Assembly (NCBI GenBank): GCA_949282135.1
Contig: CASDOR010000017.1
Coordinates: 1-40,958 of the forward strand
DNA from: an uncultured Christensenella sp.
Lineage (GTDB): Bacteria > Bacillota > Clostridia > Christensenellales > UBA1242
Length of the DNA: 40,958 bases
Direction: 5' to 3'
Shown here: in pieces, positions 27,044-35,720 of the stretch
How positions within the stretch are numbered: position 1 is the first letter of the stretch
Layout: each line of letters begins with the position of its first letter
Position numbers and translations under genes: made by a program
The notes under the pieces: generated by a model
Told to the model about the DNA's origin: nothing
Seen by the model: the letters and a program-made list of their open reading frames with translations, nothing else
Database searches by the model: none

Positions 27044-28097
27044 AATAGCCCTCTAATTTTTTCGCCCTATTTGGATGACGAAGTTTCCTAAGTGCTTTTG
27101 CCTCAATTTGCCTAATTCTTTCCCTAGTGACCGCAAATTCTTTTCCAACTTCTTCAAGAGTTCTAGGATGTGCATCGTCAAGTCCATATCTAAGCCTTAT
27201 AACTTTTTGCTCCCTAGGCGTTAGAGTATCTATCGCAAGCATAAGCTGTTCTTTTAAAATCACTTGAGAAGCATTTTCAACCGGTGACTTAATACTTTCG
27301 TCCTCGACAAAATCTCCAATCTTGCTATCTTCCTCTTCCCCAACTGGATTATCAAGAGATATTGGGTCTTGGGCAATTTTTTGAATTTCACAAACACGTT
27401 GCTCTGTAATGCCTAGTTTTTCTGCAATCTCCTGTGCTGTTGGGTCACGGCCAAGAGACTGAGTAAGAGCACGTGACACTCTATTTAGTTTATTAATTGT
27501 TTCTACCATGTGGACTGGAATCCTAATAGTTCTTGCTTGGTCTGCAATAGCTCTAGTAATAGACTGTCTTATCCACCAGGTCGCATAAGTCGAAAATCTA
27601 AAGCCCTTTGTATAGTCAAACTTTTCAACAGCTTTAAGAAGTCCAAGATTTCCTTCTTGAATAAGGTCTAAAAATTGCATGCTTGTCCTACCAACGTATT
27701 TTTTAGCAATGCTAACAACAAGTCTAAGGTTAGCTTCAGATAATTTTCTCCTTGCCTCCTCGTCTCCCTCATTCATCTTTTTAGCATAAACAATTTCTTC
27801 GTCCCCACTAAGAAGTGGCACTTTACCAATGTCTTTAAGATACATTTTAACTGGGTCGTCAACACTGACTTGGTTGGCAATTTCGTTTAAGTCCTCAATC
27901 TCTTCATATACGTCAACCGTCTTATTAACCTTAATGCCCATCTCAGTAAAGTAACTAGCCACCTCCTCAATGTCCTTTGCGGATGCGTCATACTTTAGAA
28001 GCCTTAAAATAATGTCTTCCTCATTTATAACGTTATTCTTGCTTTTTGCAATCTCAACAAGTCTATTTATTTCTGGTTGAAACTTCTCATTAATCAT
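27036..28097 (-). CDS. rpoD: Primary sigma factor RpoD (SigA)
   Basis: Housekeeping sigma factor. 353 residues. Short region 1.1 (about 1-60); region 1.2 from [20 protein letters not shown]; region 2 with the -10-reading [20 protein letters not shown]; region 3 ([28 protein letters not shown]); region 4.2 helix-turn-helix [20 protein letters not shown], ending RKLRHP. All DNA-contact segments are intact, consistent with the TTGACA/TATAAT promoters found throughout the window. ATG 28097 overlaps the end of dnaG by 8 nt (ATGATTAA). Confidence 0.98.
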   Translation of the reverse strand: MINEKFQPEINRLVEIAKSKNNVINEEDIILRLLKYDASAKDIEEVASYFTEMGIKVNKTVDVYEEIEDLNEIANQVSVDDPVKMYLKDIGKVPLLSGDEEIVYAKKMNEGDEEARRKLSEANLRLVVSIAKKYVGRTSMQFLDLIQEGNLGLLKAVEKFDYTKGFRFSTYATWWIRQSITRAIADQARTIRIPVHMVETINKLNRVSRALTQSLGRDPTAQEIAEKLGITEQRVCEIQKIAQDPISLDNPVGEEEDSKIGDFVEDESIKSPVENASQVILKEQLMLAIDTLTPREQKVIRLRYGLDDAHPRTLEEVGKEFAVTRERIRQIEAKALRKLRHPNRAKKLEGYCD

Positions 28098-29901
28098 TTA
28101 CTTTATCTCCATTTTTAATTTCTTTTGCAATTTCACCTAGCCTACTAGCTATTTTTCGTCTTTCGTCTAAGTCTCTTTCAGTTTTAAACTTTTCAAGTAA
28201 AACTAATTGTTCTTCTTTTAAGCTATCTTTTTCAATAAGTTTTAAACATTCCATAAAGTATTCTTTTTTCTTATCTCCAATTTCATCAAAATTAAACCCA
28301 ATAATTTCAGCAATGTCGTCATTATTTTCAGAATCAAAGTAATCAAAAAGGCTACTAATTGTATAACTTTTATTGTTTTTATACGCATTTACAGCAAAAT
28401 CATACAGTTTTTGATACAACTTATTTTTAAAGTATAAGTTTTGACGGAAAGCCGGCAAACTATACTCTTGTTTATGAATTATACTTGCAAGCACAAATCT
28501 AACAGCCTTAGTGTCCCCTGTAAGTCTCGATTCAAGTTTTTCCTTTACTTTGTCATTGTTCTCTTTAAACTCACTCGTCTTAGTTTTATCATGTTTATTT
28601 TCTAAATCTCGTCTTAAAAGGTCAATTGAAATATTTGTCTTTTTACTAATTAAATTTAAGTAAATCTCTCTTTCGGAATTTGTACTAAGCGAACTTAAAA
28701 CCTCAAGAGATTTTTCAACAAACTTGTTTTTCTCATAGTTGTCACCCAAATTATACACTTTTTCAAGTGTCATAATCTTAAATTCAGTCGCATCAATACT
28801 ATTTTCAACTTTTTGTTTTAAACTATCTTTTCCGTACTTTTTTAAATACTCGTCAGGGTCAAGATTTTCTGGTAAAACCACCACCCTCACCTCAAGTCCT
28901 TGTTCAGTTAAAACATCAAGTGCCCTATTCATTGCTTTTTGTCCTGCACTATCACCATCAAGGCAAAGTACAACTTTATCTACATATTTTTTAAGTTCAC
29001 TTGCATGAAAAGGTGTAATGGCAGTCCCCATGCAAGCAACAGTATTTTTAAATCCAGACTTAAACATTGCAATAACGTCAATTGTTCCCTCGCAAATTAT
29101 TATGTAATTTAAGCCAGTCTCTGAATGTCTAAGTTTTTTTATTGTATGAATGTTATATATTGTTTTACTTTTATCAAACACAAGAGTTTGAGTCGAGTTG
29201 ACATATTTTGCAAACTTTGGATCTTTCTCTAAACTTCTTGCTGTAAAACCTATTGTGTCCTCATGTTTACTAAAGATGGGAAAAGTCACCCTACCAAAGA
29301 ACGCATCATAATTTGTCCCATTCTCACTTTGTTTTATTAGCCCAGCCTCTCGCATAACGTCAAGCGTGACACCTTTTTCTTTTAAATAATTTATCAGTCC
29401 AAAACCATCTTTGCTATAACCTATGGCAAAATAATCAACAATTTCAGGGCTAAAATCCCGCCTTTTAATAAAGTCTCTTGCAAGTCCGTTGTCTTTTTTA
29501 AGGATAGACGAATAATATTCTTTAGCATAGTTTAGTGCCCTTAAAACCTTTTCTTTTTGTCTAAGTTTTTCTATTTCTTTTTCCTCATCATAGGTTGTCG
29601 GCATGCTAAGTCCTGCGTTATTTGCAAGCATCCTTACCGCTTCATAAAAGGAAATACCATCAAAACTTTCAATAAATTTAATAACATCTCCCGTAACACC
29701 ACAGCCAAAACAATGATAATACCCTTCGTCTTCATTTATAGCAAATGACGGTGTCTTTTCATTGTGAAACGGACAGCAAGCCCAATAATTTTTACCCTTC
29801 TTATCTAATCTTAAATATTTTGATAAAACAGTTACAATATTATTTTGTCTTTTAACCTCTTCAATAAAATCGTTTGGAAACCCACGACTCACTTCTTCCA
29901 C
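28090..29901 (-). CDS. dnaG: DNA primase DnaG
   Basis: Makes RNA primers at the replication fork. 603 residues. N-terminal CHC2 zinc ribbon ([13 protein letters not shown] ... [16 protein letters not shown], about 43-75), RNA-polymerase core, TOPRIM domain ([29 protein letters not shown], with the catalytic E and DGD), and a less conserved helicase-binding C-terminus. The start is GTG 29901, with AGGAG 4 nt upstream; the overlapping ATG in another frame cannot be used. First gene of the dnaG-rpoD-trmK-zinc ribbon operon. Its promoter is not obvious in the 113-bp gap upstream. Confidence 0.97.
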   Translation of the reverse strand: MEEVSRGFPNDFIEEVKRQNNIVTVLSKYLRLDKKGKNYWACCPFHNEKTPSFAINEDEGYYHCFGCGVTGDVIKFIESFDGISFYEAVRMLANNAGLSMPTTYDEEKEIEKLRQKEKVLRALNYAKEYYSSILKKDNGLARDFIKRRDFSPEIVDYFAIGYSKDGFGLINYLKEKGVTLDVMREAGLIKQSENGTNYDAFFGRVTFPIFSKHEDTIGFTARSLEKDPKFAKYVNSTQTLVFDKSKTIYNIHTIKKLRHSETGLNYIIICEGTIDVIAMFKSGFKNTVACMGTAITPFHASELKKYVDKVVLCLDGDSAGQKAMNRALDVLTEQGLEVRVVVLPENLDPDEYLKKYGKDSLKQKVENSIDATEFKIMTLEKVYNLGDNYEKNKFVEKSLEVLSSLSTNSEREIYLNLISKKTNISIDLLRRDLENKHDKTKTSEFKENNDKVKEKLESRLTGDTKAVRFVLASIIHKQEYSLPAFRQNLYFKNKLYQKLYDFAVNAYKNNKSYTISSLFDYFDSENNDDIAEIIGFNFDEIGDKKKEYFMECLKLIEKDSLKEEQLVLLEKFKTERDLDERRKIASRLGEIAKEIKNGDKVND

Positions 29902-30014
29902 TCATCTCCTATTATTTACGCATAAATTCGAGGTGACTATTTGGTATATTTGTATAACTAAAATAATCACTACTATATATATACAACCCCCTCTCCCTTT
30001 TTCCTTTTTTTATT

Positions 30015-30467
30015 TTAAAATAAATTAATTATTTTTTTATTTTTTTTAATACCATAAACTATCGCCTTCTTTGCACCACTACTTGCCCTACTCATATCTA
30101 CATAACAAATAATGATATCACTTTCGTCTACCATTTTTTGATTAGAAACAGCTATCCGTTTTTTATAAAACACATTTTCTATATCATAAGTAAGCGTTTC
30201 AACATCTTTATAAAAATCAGCGAGTGAGTAATCTCCTTTTTTTTGTAAAAAAGATAGTGATGTAAATACCACTGTAATTTTGCAAGAGAAAACACGTCTT
30301 AATTCCCTACAAACACTTAAGGCAATGCTATCAAATTCCCCATGTGTCCCTATCAAAAATCTTATATTTTTTTCTTTCTTTAAAATTCCATTCAAACAGT
30401 CATATAGTTTCTGACAAAGGTCTGCCTTTAAGACAAGTCTATGTCCAAAAAAAGTTATGGTAATCAC
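30015..30467 (-). CDS. SLOG-superfamily (DUF1273-like) protein
   Basis: 150-residue Rossmann-like protein. It shows the family marks: ITFFGHR at the N-terminus, FLIGTHGEFDSIALSVCRELRR (the G-x-x-G-x-FD nucleotide-site loop and helix), VSNQKMVDESDIIICYVD, then SSGAKKAIVYGIKKNKKIINLF. Members of this superfamily are predicted to bind nucleotide-derived ligands; the function of this subfamily is not established. The GTG start at 30467 is supported by AGGAGG 5 nt upstream. A promoter lies at 30511-30540. It is divergent from a double-HTH regulator, which may control it. A fragment of a paralogue is at 1-237. Confidence 0.82.
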   Translation of the reverse strand: MITITFFGHRLVLKADLCQKLYDCLNGILKKEKNIRFLIGTHGEFDSIALSVCRELRRVFSCKITVVFTSLSFLQKKGDYSLADFYKDVETLTYDIENVFYKKRIAVSNQKMVDESDIIICYVDMSRASSGAKKAIVYGIKKNKKIINLF

Positions 30468-30510
30468 TTATTCCTCCTGATGTTAAAAGCTAAAATTGCT
30501 CTACAAAGTC

Positions 30511-30540
30511 ATTATACACCCTCACAACTCTCTAATGCAA
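30511..30540 (-). promoter_or_regulatory. Promoter of the SLOG-family gene
   Basis: On the minus strand: TTGCAT (30540-30535), an 18-nt spacer and a perfect TATAAT (30516-30511), about 44 nt before the GTG start. It lies inside the 121-bp divergent region shared with the HTH gene, so the regulator could act here. Confidence 0.65.
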
Positions 30541-30588
30541 GAAAAATTTTTAAGGATAATTAAACTAGTTAGTGGGGAGTATAATTAA

Positions 30589-31026
30589 ATGACAGAATTT
30601 CAAGAAAGATTAAATGAATTATTAGAGGAAAATAATTTATCTAGACTAAAACTTGCAAATAGTATAGGCATAACCTCAACGACAATTAATGATTATTTTA
30701 ATAAAAATTACTATCCAAAAATAGACATTGCTATAAAAATGGCAAAATTTTTTAATTGTTCCCTAGATTATTTATTTGGTTTGACGGAAGAAAGGAATAA
30801 TGCTAATTTAAATAATCAAGAATTTTTGTATAACTTTAATTTACTTTTAAATAAAAATAAACTCTCTATATCAAAAGCAATGAAAAATCTTCAAATGAGT
30901 GAATACAACTATTATAGGTGGAAAAAAGGTATGTTTCCAAAAACTAATAATCTTGTTGATATTGCAAAATATTTTGGTACAAGCATTGATTTTCTAGTTG
31001 GAAATAAAATGAATGAAAATAAATAA
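30589..31026 (+). CDS. XRE-family regulator with two HTH domains
   Basis: 145-residue DNA-binding protein made of two Cro/CI-type helix-turn-helix units. The first (about 4-66) has LSRLKLANSIGITSTTINDYF and ends in KFFNCSLDYLFGL. The second (about 76-138) repeats the plan with LSISKAMKNLQMSEYNYYRW and ends in KYFGTSIDFLVGN. The F-N/G-x-S-x-D-(Y/F)-L-(F/V)-G closing motif appears in both. The usual XRE protein has one such unit plus a ligand or dimer domain; a pair with nothing else is less common. GGGGAG precedes ATG 30589 and a strong terminator follows. The target is unknown; the divergent SLOG gene is the natural candidate. Confidence 0.87.
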   Translation: MTEFQERLNELLEENNLSRLKLANSIGITSTTINDYFNKNYYPKIDIAIKMAKFFNCSLDYLFGLTEERNNANLNNQEFLYNFNLLLNKNKLSISKAMKNLQMSEYNYYRWKKGMFPKTNNLVDIAKYFGTSIDFLVGNKMNENK

Positions 31027-31056
31027 ATAGAACATTAATAGTATTAAAATAAAAAG

Positions 31057-31087
31057 GAACTATACTAGTTTTAGTATAGTTCTTTTT
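31057..31087 (+). terminator. Terminator of the double-HTH gene
   Basis: GAACTATACTA (31057-31067), loop GTTT, TAGTATAGTTC (31072-31082), then TTTTT. Perfect 11-bp stem 31 bp past the stop codon. Confidence 0.92.
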
Positions 31088-31275
31088 CTATTAAAGCTAA
31101 AAGGTCTAATAAGTACAACTTTAATTATTCTAAAATATTATGTTTTAAATCAAATAAAACCATTAAAACCATTAAAAAATAGTGCAAATTTTAAATATGA
31201 TAAGACACTAAAAAAAGTTTTTTTTAAATTTAAAAAAAATTCAGCAACAAATCAAAAAAAATCTTAAAAAATAAG

Positions 31276-31342
31276 ATAAGCCTTGAAATGTATTAATAAT
31301 CTTTAATCAAAAAAAGTTATATTAATATATTTCAAGACTTAT
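31276..31342 (-). terminator. 23-bp inverted repeat, likely terminator of fakA
   Basis: Arms 31276-31298 and 31320-31342 pair at 21 of 23 positions (cttgaaat and attaata blocks). On the minus strand the stem lies 18 bp past the fakA stop and is followed by a T-rich run (TTATTTTTTAAG). The size is larger than a normal terminator, so a small mobile inverted-repeat element is an alternative. Confidence 0.55.
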
Positions 31343-31360
31343 TTAATTTAAAAAATAATC

Positions 31361-32995
31361 TTATTCAACTGACAAAATGTAATAGTAGACTGGTTGACCA
31401 CCACTCACTGCATTAAATTCACACTGAGGGTAAATGGTTTTTAAACTATCTTGGAGTTTTATCGCGTCTTCTTCCTTAACATCTTGACCAAAGAAGAGTG
31501 TAATATTAACGGTATTTTCATCAATTAATTTTGCGACTAGTCCTTTGACTGTTTCGTCAATCTCGCTACCTTTAGCTAGAATTGAATTGTTATCAAGCCC
31601 AATAATCTCTCCAACACTTAAGTCAAAGCCGTCAACGTGTGTATCTCTTACCGCATAAGTTACATTTCCGGTTTTGACATTTTTCATAGATTCAGTCATT
31701 GACTCAATGTTTTCATCTACACTTCCGTCTGGATTAAAAGACAAACATGCTGAAATTCCTTCTGGAACACTACGAGTCGGAATAACGACCACATTTTTAT
31801 CAGTCAAATCCTTTGCCTGCTGTGCTGCAAGCACAATGTTTTTATTATTTGGTAAAACAAAAATAGTTTCTGCATTGACTTTTTCTATCGCCTCGGCAAT
31901 GTCATTAGCACTTGGATTCATAGTTTGTCCGCCTTTAATGACGTAATCTACCATAAGGTCCTTAAATAAAAGTTCAAAGCCCTCCCCAGCACTAACAGAC
32001 ACTATACCCATAGGTTTAGGAGGTTCTTTTTCCTGTTCCTTAAGCTTTTCCCTATTAGTTTCAAGCATATTTTCAATTTTAATGCTACTTAACTCTCCAA
32101 GCTCAAGTCCGTAACCTAAAACCTTATTTGGCTCATTAGTCAAAACATGCACTTTTACAAGGTTTAAATCTCCAACACAAATGACAGAATCACCAAGTTC
32201 AACAAGCCTCTCACGAAGTTTATCAATATCACTTTGTGTAGTTTTCTTAAGCATGTTAATTATCATAAATTCGGTTGCATAAACATACTGAATCTCAGCA
32301 ATGTCTACCGCACCACCGTTTCTATCTTTATCATTTTGATAATCAATTTCTGGGTCAAGGTACTCGCTATTTGGACTAACGTCCTCGTCAAGTGCCTTAC
32401 AAAATCCGTTGAAAATTATAAGTAGTCCTCTTCCGCCTGCATCGACAACCCCTGCTTTTTTTAGCACTGAAAGAAGTTCCGGCGTCTGCATTAAGACTTC
32501 TTCACCCTTATCTAAAACGTCTTTTAAGAAGCTATCAAAGTCTTGGAATTTCTTACAAGAGGTTAGAGCATATTCTGACATAACTCTAATAACTGTCAAG
32601 ATTGTCCCTTCTTTTGGTTTTGTAACTGCCTTATATGCAATATCTGCGCCCTCTTTCATAGCTGCAGCAAAATCTTTAGTCTTAAGCTCAGTAAACTGCC
32701 TAATGATTTTTGCCATACCCTTTAGAATTTGAGACAAAATAACCCCAGAGTTACCTCTAGCCCCTCTAAGTGCCCCCTTTGTCACCGCCTCGCAAAGACT
32801 ATCAAGGTTATTATTTGGGCAAGCCTCCACCTCTTTTGTGGCAGACTTAAAAGTCAAGTTCATATTTGTACCAGTGTCTCCATCTGGCACAGGAAAGACA
32901 TTTAATGAGTCAACATACTTTCTATTTTCATCGAGCAAGCTTGATGCGGAAACTATCATTTTCCTAAACATTGCCCCGTTAATTGTTTTTTGCAA
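31361..32995 (-). CDS. fakA: DhaL/DAK2-domain fatty acid kinase FakA (YloV family)
   Basis: ATP-binding subunit of fatty acid kinase, which phosphorylates fatty acids held by a FakB (DegV) protein. 544 residues. The N-terminal DhaL domain (about 1-200) has NVFPVPDGDTGTNM at 32-45 and GALRGARGNSGVILSQIL; the C-terminal half (about 310-544) has PSANDIAEAIEKVNAETIFVLPNNKNIVLAAQQA as in YloV. Start is TTG 32995, chosen because AGGAG stands 7 nt upstream; the in-frame ATG eight codons later lacks one. It follows asp23 as in B. subtilis yloU-yloV. No fakB is in the window. Confidence 0.93.
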   Translation of the reverse strand: MQKTINGAMFRKMIVSASSLLDENRKYVDSLNVFPVPDGDTGTNMNLTFKSATKEVEACPNNNLDSLCEAVTKGALRGARGNSGVILSQILKGMAKIIRQFTELKTKDFAAAMKEGADIAYKAVTKPKEGTILTVIRVMSEYALTSCKKFQDFDSFLKDVLDKGEEVLMQTPELLSVLKKAGVVDAGGRGLLIIFNGFCKALDEDVSPNSEYLDPEIDYQNDKDRNGGAVDIAEIQYVYATEFMIINMLKKTTQSDIDKLRERLVELGDSVICVGDLNLVKVHVLTNEPNKVLGYGLELGELSSIKIENMLETNREKLKEQEKEPPKPMGIVSVSAGEGFELLFKDLMVDYVIKGGQTMNPSANDIAEAIEKVNAETIFVLPNNKNIVLAAQQAKDLTDKNVVVIPTRSVPEGISACLSFNPDGSVDENIESMTESMKNVKTGNVTYAVRDTHVDGFDLSVGEIIGLDNNSILAKGSEIDETVKGLVAKLIDENTVNITLFFGQDVKEEDAIKLQDSLKTIYPQCEFNAVSGGQPVYYYILSVE

Positions 32996-33061
32996 TTTTA
33001 CACTCCTTTGAAAATCAAACCAAGAATTTTCTTAATTAATATATATTATTGTAAGTTACCA

Positions 33062-33142
33062 TAGACTGTACTTTTTTTTTAAAAGTCCATGCTAACAATT
33101 GTTTTTAAAAACCATTTAGTAAAGCGTCGCTTTACCTTTTTT
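33062..33142 (-). other. Cluster of short hairpins between asp23 and fakA
   Basis: Within 80 bp there are ACTTTT/AAAAGT (33070-33086), AACAATTGTT (33095-33104), GTTTTTAAAAAC (33101-33112, alternative to the former) and GTAAAGC-GTC-GCTTTAC (33119-33135), the last flanked by T- and A-runs. The GC-core hairpin with a three-base loop is out of character for the local composition and resembles in style the element at 37316-37476. It could attenuate fakA or be debris of a mobile element. Confidence 0.5.
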
Positions 33143-33150
33143 TAAAAAAA

Positions 33151-33501
33151 TCAGACCCTTACCCCAATGACCTTAATATTGACAGCATCGACTATCATGC
33201 CAGTAAACTTTTCCACACTATACTTAACAGTACTTTTCACACTATCGCAAACCGCAGTAATGGAAACGCCATATTTAAGTATAACATTCAAATCTACCGT
33301 GATATGATTGTCCTTACTTTCAATCTTAACACCACGAGAAAAGGATCTACTCTTGAACATTTCGCCAAACCCCTCTTTAGCACTACGTGCCACAAGGTCG
33401 ACAACACCGTAACATTCTAGTGCGTTATAGCCTGCAACAACAGCTATTGCATTATTATCAATGGTAATATCACCATATGCGTTTGAAGTTTTAACGAACA
33501 T
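33151..33501 (-). CDS. Asp23/Gls24-family envelope-stress protein
   Basis: 116 residues, a small alpha/beta protein of the Asp23 (YloU) family. Visible marks are ITIDNNAIAVVAGYNALECYGVVDL at the N-terminus, SFSRGVKIESKDNHITVDLNVILKYGVSI in the middle (the 'G-V-x-V ... V-D-x-x-V-x-V-x-Y-G' pattern), and NIKVIGVRV at the end. Asp23 proteins sit under the cell membrane in some Bacillota. AAGGGA precedes ATG 33501. Its gene lies directly upstream of fakA, the usual pairing. An rpmB gene, normally just before it in relatives, is not found in the adjacent gap. Confidence 0.92.
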   Translation of the reverse strand: MFVKTSNAYGDITIDNNAIAVVAGYNALECYGVVDLVARSAKEGFGEMFKSRSFSRGVKIESKDNHITVDLNVILKYGVSITAVCDSVKSTVKYSVEKFTGMIVDAVNIKVIGVRV

Positions 33502-33732
33502 ATTATTCCCTTTTTATACTTTTATTTCTTATTTTTTTTGTCTTTTGCCTATGTAGAATGTAGCTTATAAAAACATAAATTTACACAAGCATAAAAAGAG
33601 CCGTCTACACAACTCTCGCTATTATAATACTATATTTTTAGACTACTTGCAACAATTTTTTACTAACTTTACATAGTTTTCTAAAAAATAGTTTGATAAT
33701 CAAAGTTTTGTGCTTTAACTAGTCCCCCTTTT

Positions 33733-33763
33733 ATAAAAAAATAAAGACCTATATTTTAGGTCT
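33733..33763 (-). terminator. Terminator after the rpe-like gene
   Basis: AGACCTA (33745-33751) pairs with TAGGTCT (33757-33763). On the minus strand the stem is followed by TTATTTTTTTA. It ends the rpoZ-to-rpe transcription unit before asp23. Confidence 0.75.
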
Positions 33764-33856
33764 AAAGGCTTAATCAAACTTTATGTAATATTTTCTAAAA
33801 ATTATTTTCAGTAACTTTGATAATCCCTTTGGTGCTTTAATACATATTATTTTCAT

Positions 33857-33910
33857 GTTTTCATATTCCCCTTTATAATGCAATCTTTTTATTAATAAAG
33901 ATATGAAAAC
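33857..33910. repeat. Inverted repeat just downstream of the rpe-like gene
   Basis: GTTTTCATAT (33857-33866) pairs with ATATGAAAAC (33901-33910), and inside it CTTTAT (33871-33876) pairs with ATAAAG (33895-33900). There is no T-tract, so it may protect the 3' end of the mRNA or be a relic. Elsewhere in the 422-bp gap 33502-33923 only the terminator at 33733-33763 is seen. Confidence 0.6.
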
Positions 33911-33923
33911 AAATTAAATTTTG

Positions 33924-34586
33924 TTACCTAGTGTTTTTGAGGACTTCAACCGCACGAGTCTTATCTAGGGACGCATAGATGTAATTTCCAACAGCAACTA
34001 TATCAACATTTTTTTCTTTTAGTAAATTTATATTTTCTTCGTTTATTCCACCATCAACTTCAAGCTTTGTATTAAGCTTATTTTCTTTAATAAACCTTGC
34101 AACACTATCTATTTTGCTAAGTACTCTTTTATCAAACTTCTGTCCACACTTCCCAACCTTAACACTCATAAGGAGTACAACGTCAACATACTTTAAAAGT
34201 GAAAAAATATTCTTTTCCATAGTTGTGACTTTAATTGAAATGCCTGCTTTTTTGCCGAGCCTCCTAATATCTTTTAGGACATTTATAAGCTCATTAAGTC
34301 TACCCTTAAAAGGTTCAAAGTGAAGTGTCAAAATGTCAGCCCCACGTTTTAGGTAATACTTATAACTATCTTGAGGCCTTTCAACCATTAGGTGGACGTC
34401 AAGAGGCTTAGTTGTAGCCTTTTTTATCTTTGGAAGGAAAATATAATCAAAAGTCTTTTGAGGCACAAAAACACCATCCATGACATCAACATGGATGTAG
34501 TCAATATCTAAACTCTCAAGACTTTTAATGTATGTTAGCATCTCCTCCCTACTTTTTGGTGGAAGAGTTGAAACAGAAACCTGCAT
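33924..34586 (-). CDS. Divergent ribulose-phosphate 3-epimerase family protein
   Basis: 220-residue TIM-barrel protein of the Rpe family, which interconverts ribulose-5-phosphate and xylulose-5-phosphate. The four metal/catalytic residues are kept: H32 and D34 in HVDVMDGVFVP, H65 in DVHLMV, D178 in EVDGGI. But signature loops have changed: the usual M-S-V-x-P-G-F-G-G-Q-x-F is MSVKVGKCGQKF (140-151), the N-terminal ISASLLSAD-type start is VSVSTLPPKS, and the PNLTFG loop is PQKTFD. Phosphate binding may therefore differ. It may be the sole Rpe or a paralogue with a related phosphosugar substrate. AAAGGAG precedes ATG 34586. It lies in the place of rpe in the rpoZ block; rsgA and thiN neighbours are missing. 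Confidence 0.82.
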   Translation of the reverse strand: MQVSVSTLPPKSREEMLTYIKSLESLDIDYIHVDVMDGVFVPQKTFDYIFLPKIKKATTKPLDVHLMVERPQDSYKYYLKRGADILTLHFEPFKGRLNELINVLKDIRRLGKKAGISIKVTTMEKNIFSLLKYVDVVLLMSVKVGKCGQKFDKRVLSKIDSVARFIKENKLNTKLEVDGGINEENINLLKEKNVDIVAVGNYIYASLDKTRAVEVLKNTR

Positions 34587-34615
34587 TATATTCTCCTTTA
34601 ATTATCTGCCATTTC

Positions 34616-34644
34616 ATTTTGTTTTTTTTATTCTATCTTGTCAA
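34616..34644 (-). promoter_or_regulatory. Possible internal promoter before the rpe-like gene
   Basis: On the minus strand: TTGACA (34644-34639), a 17-nt spacer and CAAAAT (34621-34616), about 25-30 nt before the start codon. Confidence 0.4.
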
Positions 34645-34676
34645 GTCAATTCGACATTATTTTCAAAAAAATTACA

Positions 34677-35720
34677 TTATTCTTTATTTTCAATAAATTT
34701 TCTTCTAAGTTGTCCGCACGCACCGTCTATGTCTTTACCAAGACTACGTCTAGTCGTAACTGAAATATTATAACTTTTAAGCACATTTGCAAAGTTGTTA
34801 ATCGTATCGCTATTGCAAGCTTTGTAAGGTTTACCCTCGACCTCGTTGTAATTAATGAGGTTGACAATTGAGTTAATCTTAGCAATCTTCTTTGCAAGAA
34901 TTCTAGCACATTCTTTTGAGGAGTTTATTCCATTTATCAAAATGTACTCAAAAAGTATTCGTCTATTAGTTTTAGTCGCGTAGTATTTGCAAGCCTTTAA
35001 AAGCTCGTCTATAGTCGTAGACTTGCTTACTGGCATGAGCACGTGCCTTATTTCATCTGTTGGTGCATGAAGAGAAAGACACAGATTAATTTGTCTATTC
35101 TCGTCTGCTAGTTTGTAGATATTCTGAACAAGCCCACAAGTACTTAAAGATATATTTCTGTCACTATAATTTAGCCCATGTTTGTCATTTGCAATTTTTA
35201 TAAAGTCTAAGACGTTTTCATAATTATCAAGTGGTTCGCCACTTCCCATAAGGACAATATTTGTAACCTTCCTTGTCTTTATGTCTCCCCCAAGATATTT
35301 ATTGACCATAATTACCTGCGACATAATTTCACCTGCAGTTAAATTCCTCACAAGTCCATCAAGGCAAGAAGCACAAAAACTACAATTCATCCTGCATCCC
35401 ACTTGTGTAGAAACGCAGAGAGTGTAGCCAAATTTATACTCCATCAAAACGCCCTCAACAATATTTCCGTCATTTAGTTTGTATAAAAACTTTCTTGTAC
35501 CGTCTTTTGACACCTGCTCTTTTATAATCTCAAGGCATTTATCGTCATAAGATTTTTTAAGTTGGCTTTTTAGCAAAGCAGGAATATTTGTCATTTCATC
35601 TAAACTTTTTCCAAGATGAAGAGCATTAAAAAGTTGGCTTGCTCTATAGCTCTTTTCACCAAGTGAGATTACTTCGTCCATAAGTCTTTCAAAGGTAAGG
35701 CTAAGTAAACTTTCCCTCAT
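34677..35720 (-). CDS. rlmN: Dual-specificity rRNA/tRNA adenine-C2 methyltransferase RlmN
   Basis: Radical-SAM enzyme that methylates C2 of A2503 in 23S rRNA and A37 in some tRNAs. 347 residues. The cluster motif is C109-x-x-x-C113-x-x-C116 in CRMNCSFCASCLDGLVRNL. VLMGSGEPLDNYENVLDFI and CLSLHAPTDEIRHVLMPV are typical, and the C-terminal Cys of the mechanism lies in GACGQLRRKF. It overlaps fmt by 4 nt (35717-35720, ATGA). rsmB, which separates fmt and rlmN in B. subtilis, is absent. Confidence 0.97.
   Translation of the reverse strand: MRESLLSLTFERLMDEVISLGEKSYRASQLFNALHLGKSLDEMTNIPALLKSQLKKSYDDKCLEIIKEQVSKDGTRKFLYKLNDGNIVEGVLMEYKFGYTLCVSTQVGCRMNCSFCASCLDGLVRNLTAGEIMSQVIMVNKYLGGDIKTRKVTNIVLMGSGEPLDNYENVLDFIKIANDKHGLNYSDRNISLSTCGLVQNIYKLADENRQINLCLSLHAPTDEIRHVLMPVSKSTTIDELLKACKYYATKTNRRILFEYILINGINSSKECARILAKKIAKINSIVNLINYNEVEGKPYKACNSDTINNFANVLKSYNISVTTRRSLGKDIDGACGQLRRKFIENKE

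Noticed and set aside
32409..32732. 107-codon plus-strand frame opposite fakA
   Set aside because: Antisense shadow of a conserved gene; no ribosome site or recognisable motif.
33502..33923. Expected rpmB (L28) gene between rpe and asp23
   Set aside because: I looked on both strands for a basic 60-residue frame with L28 motifs and found none; the gap has only hairpins and a terminator.
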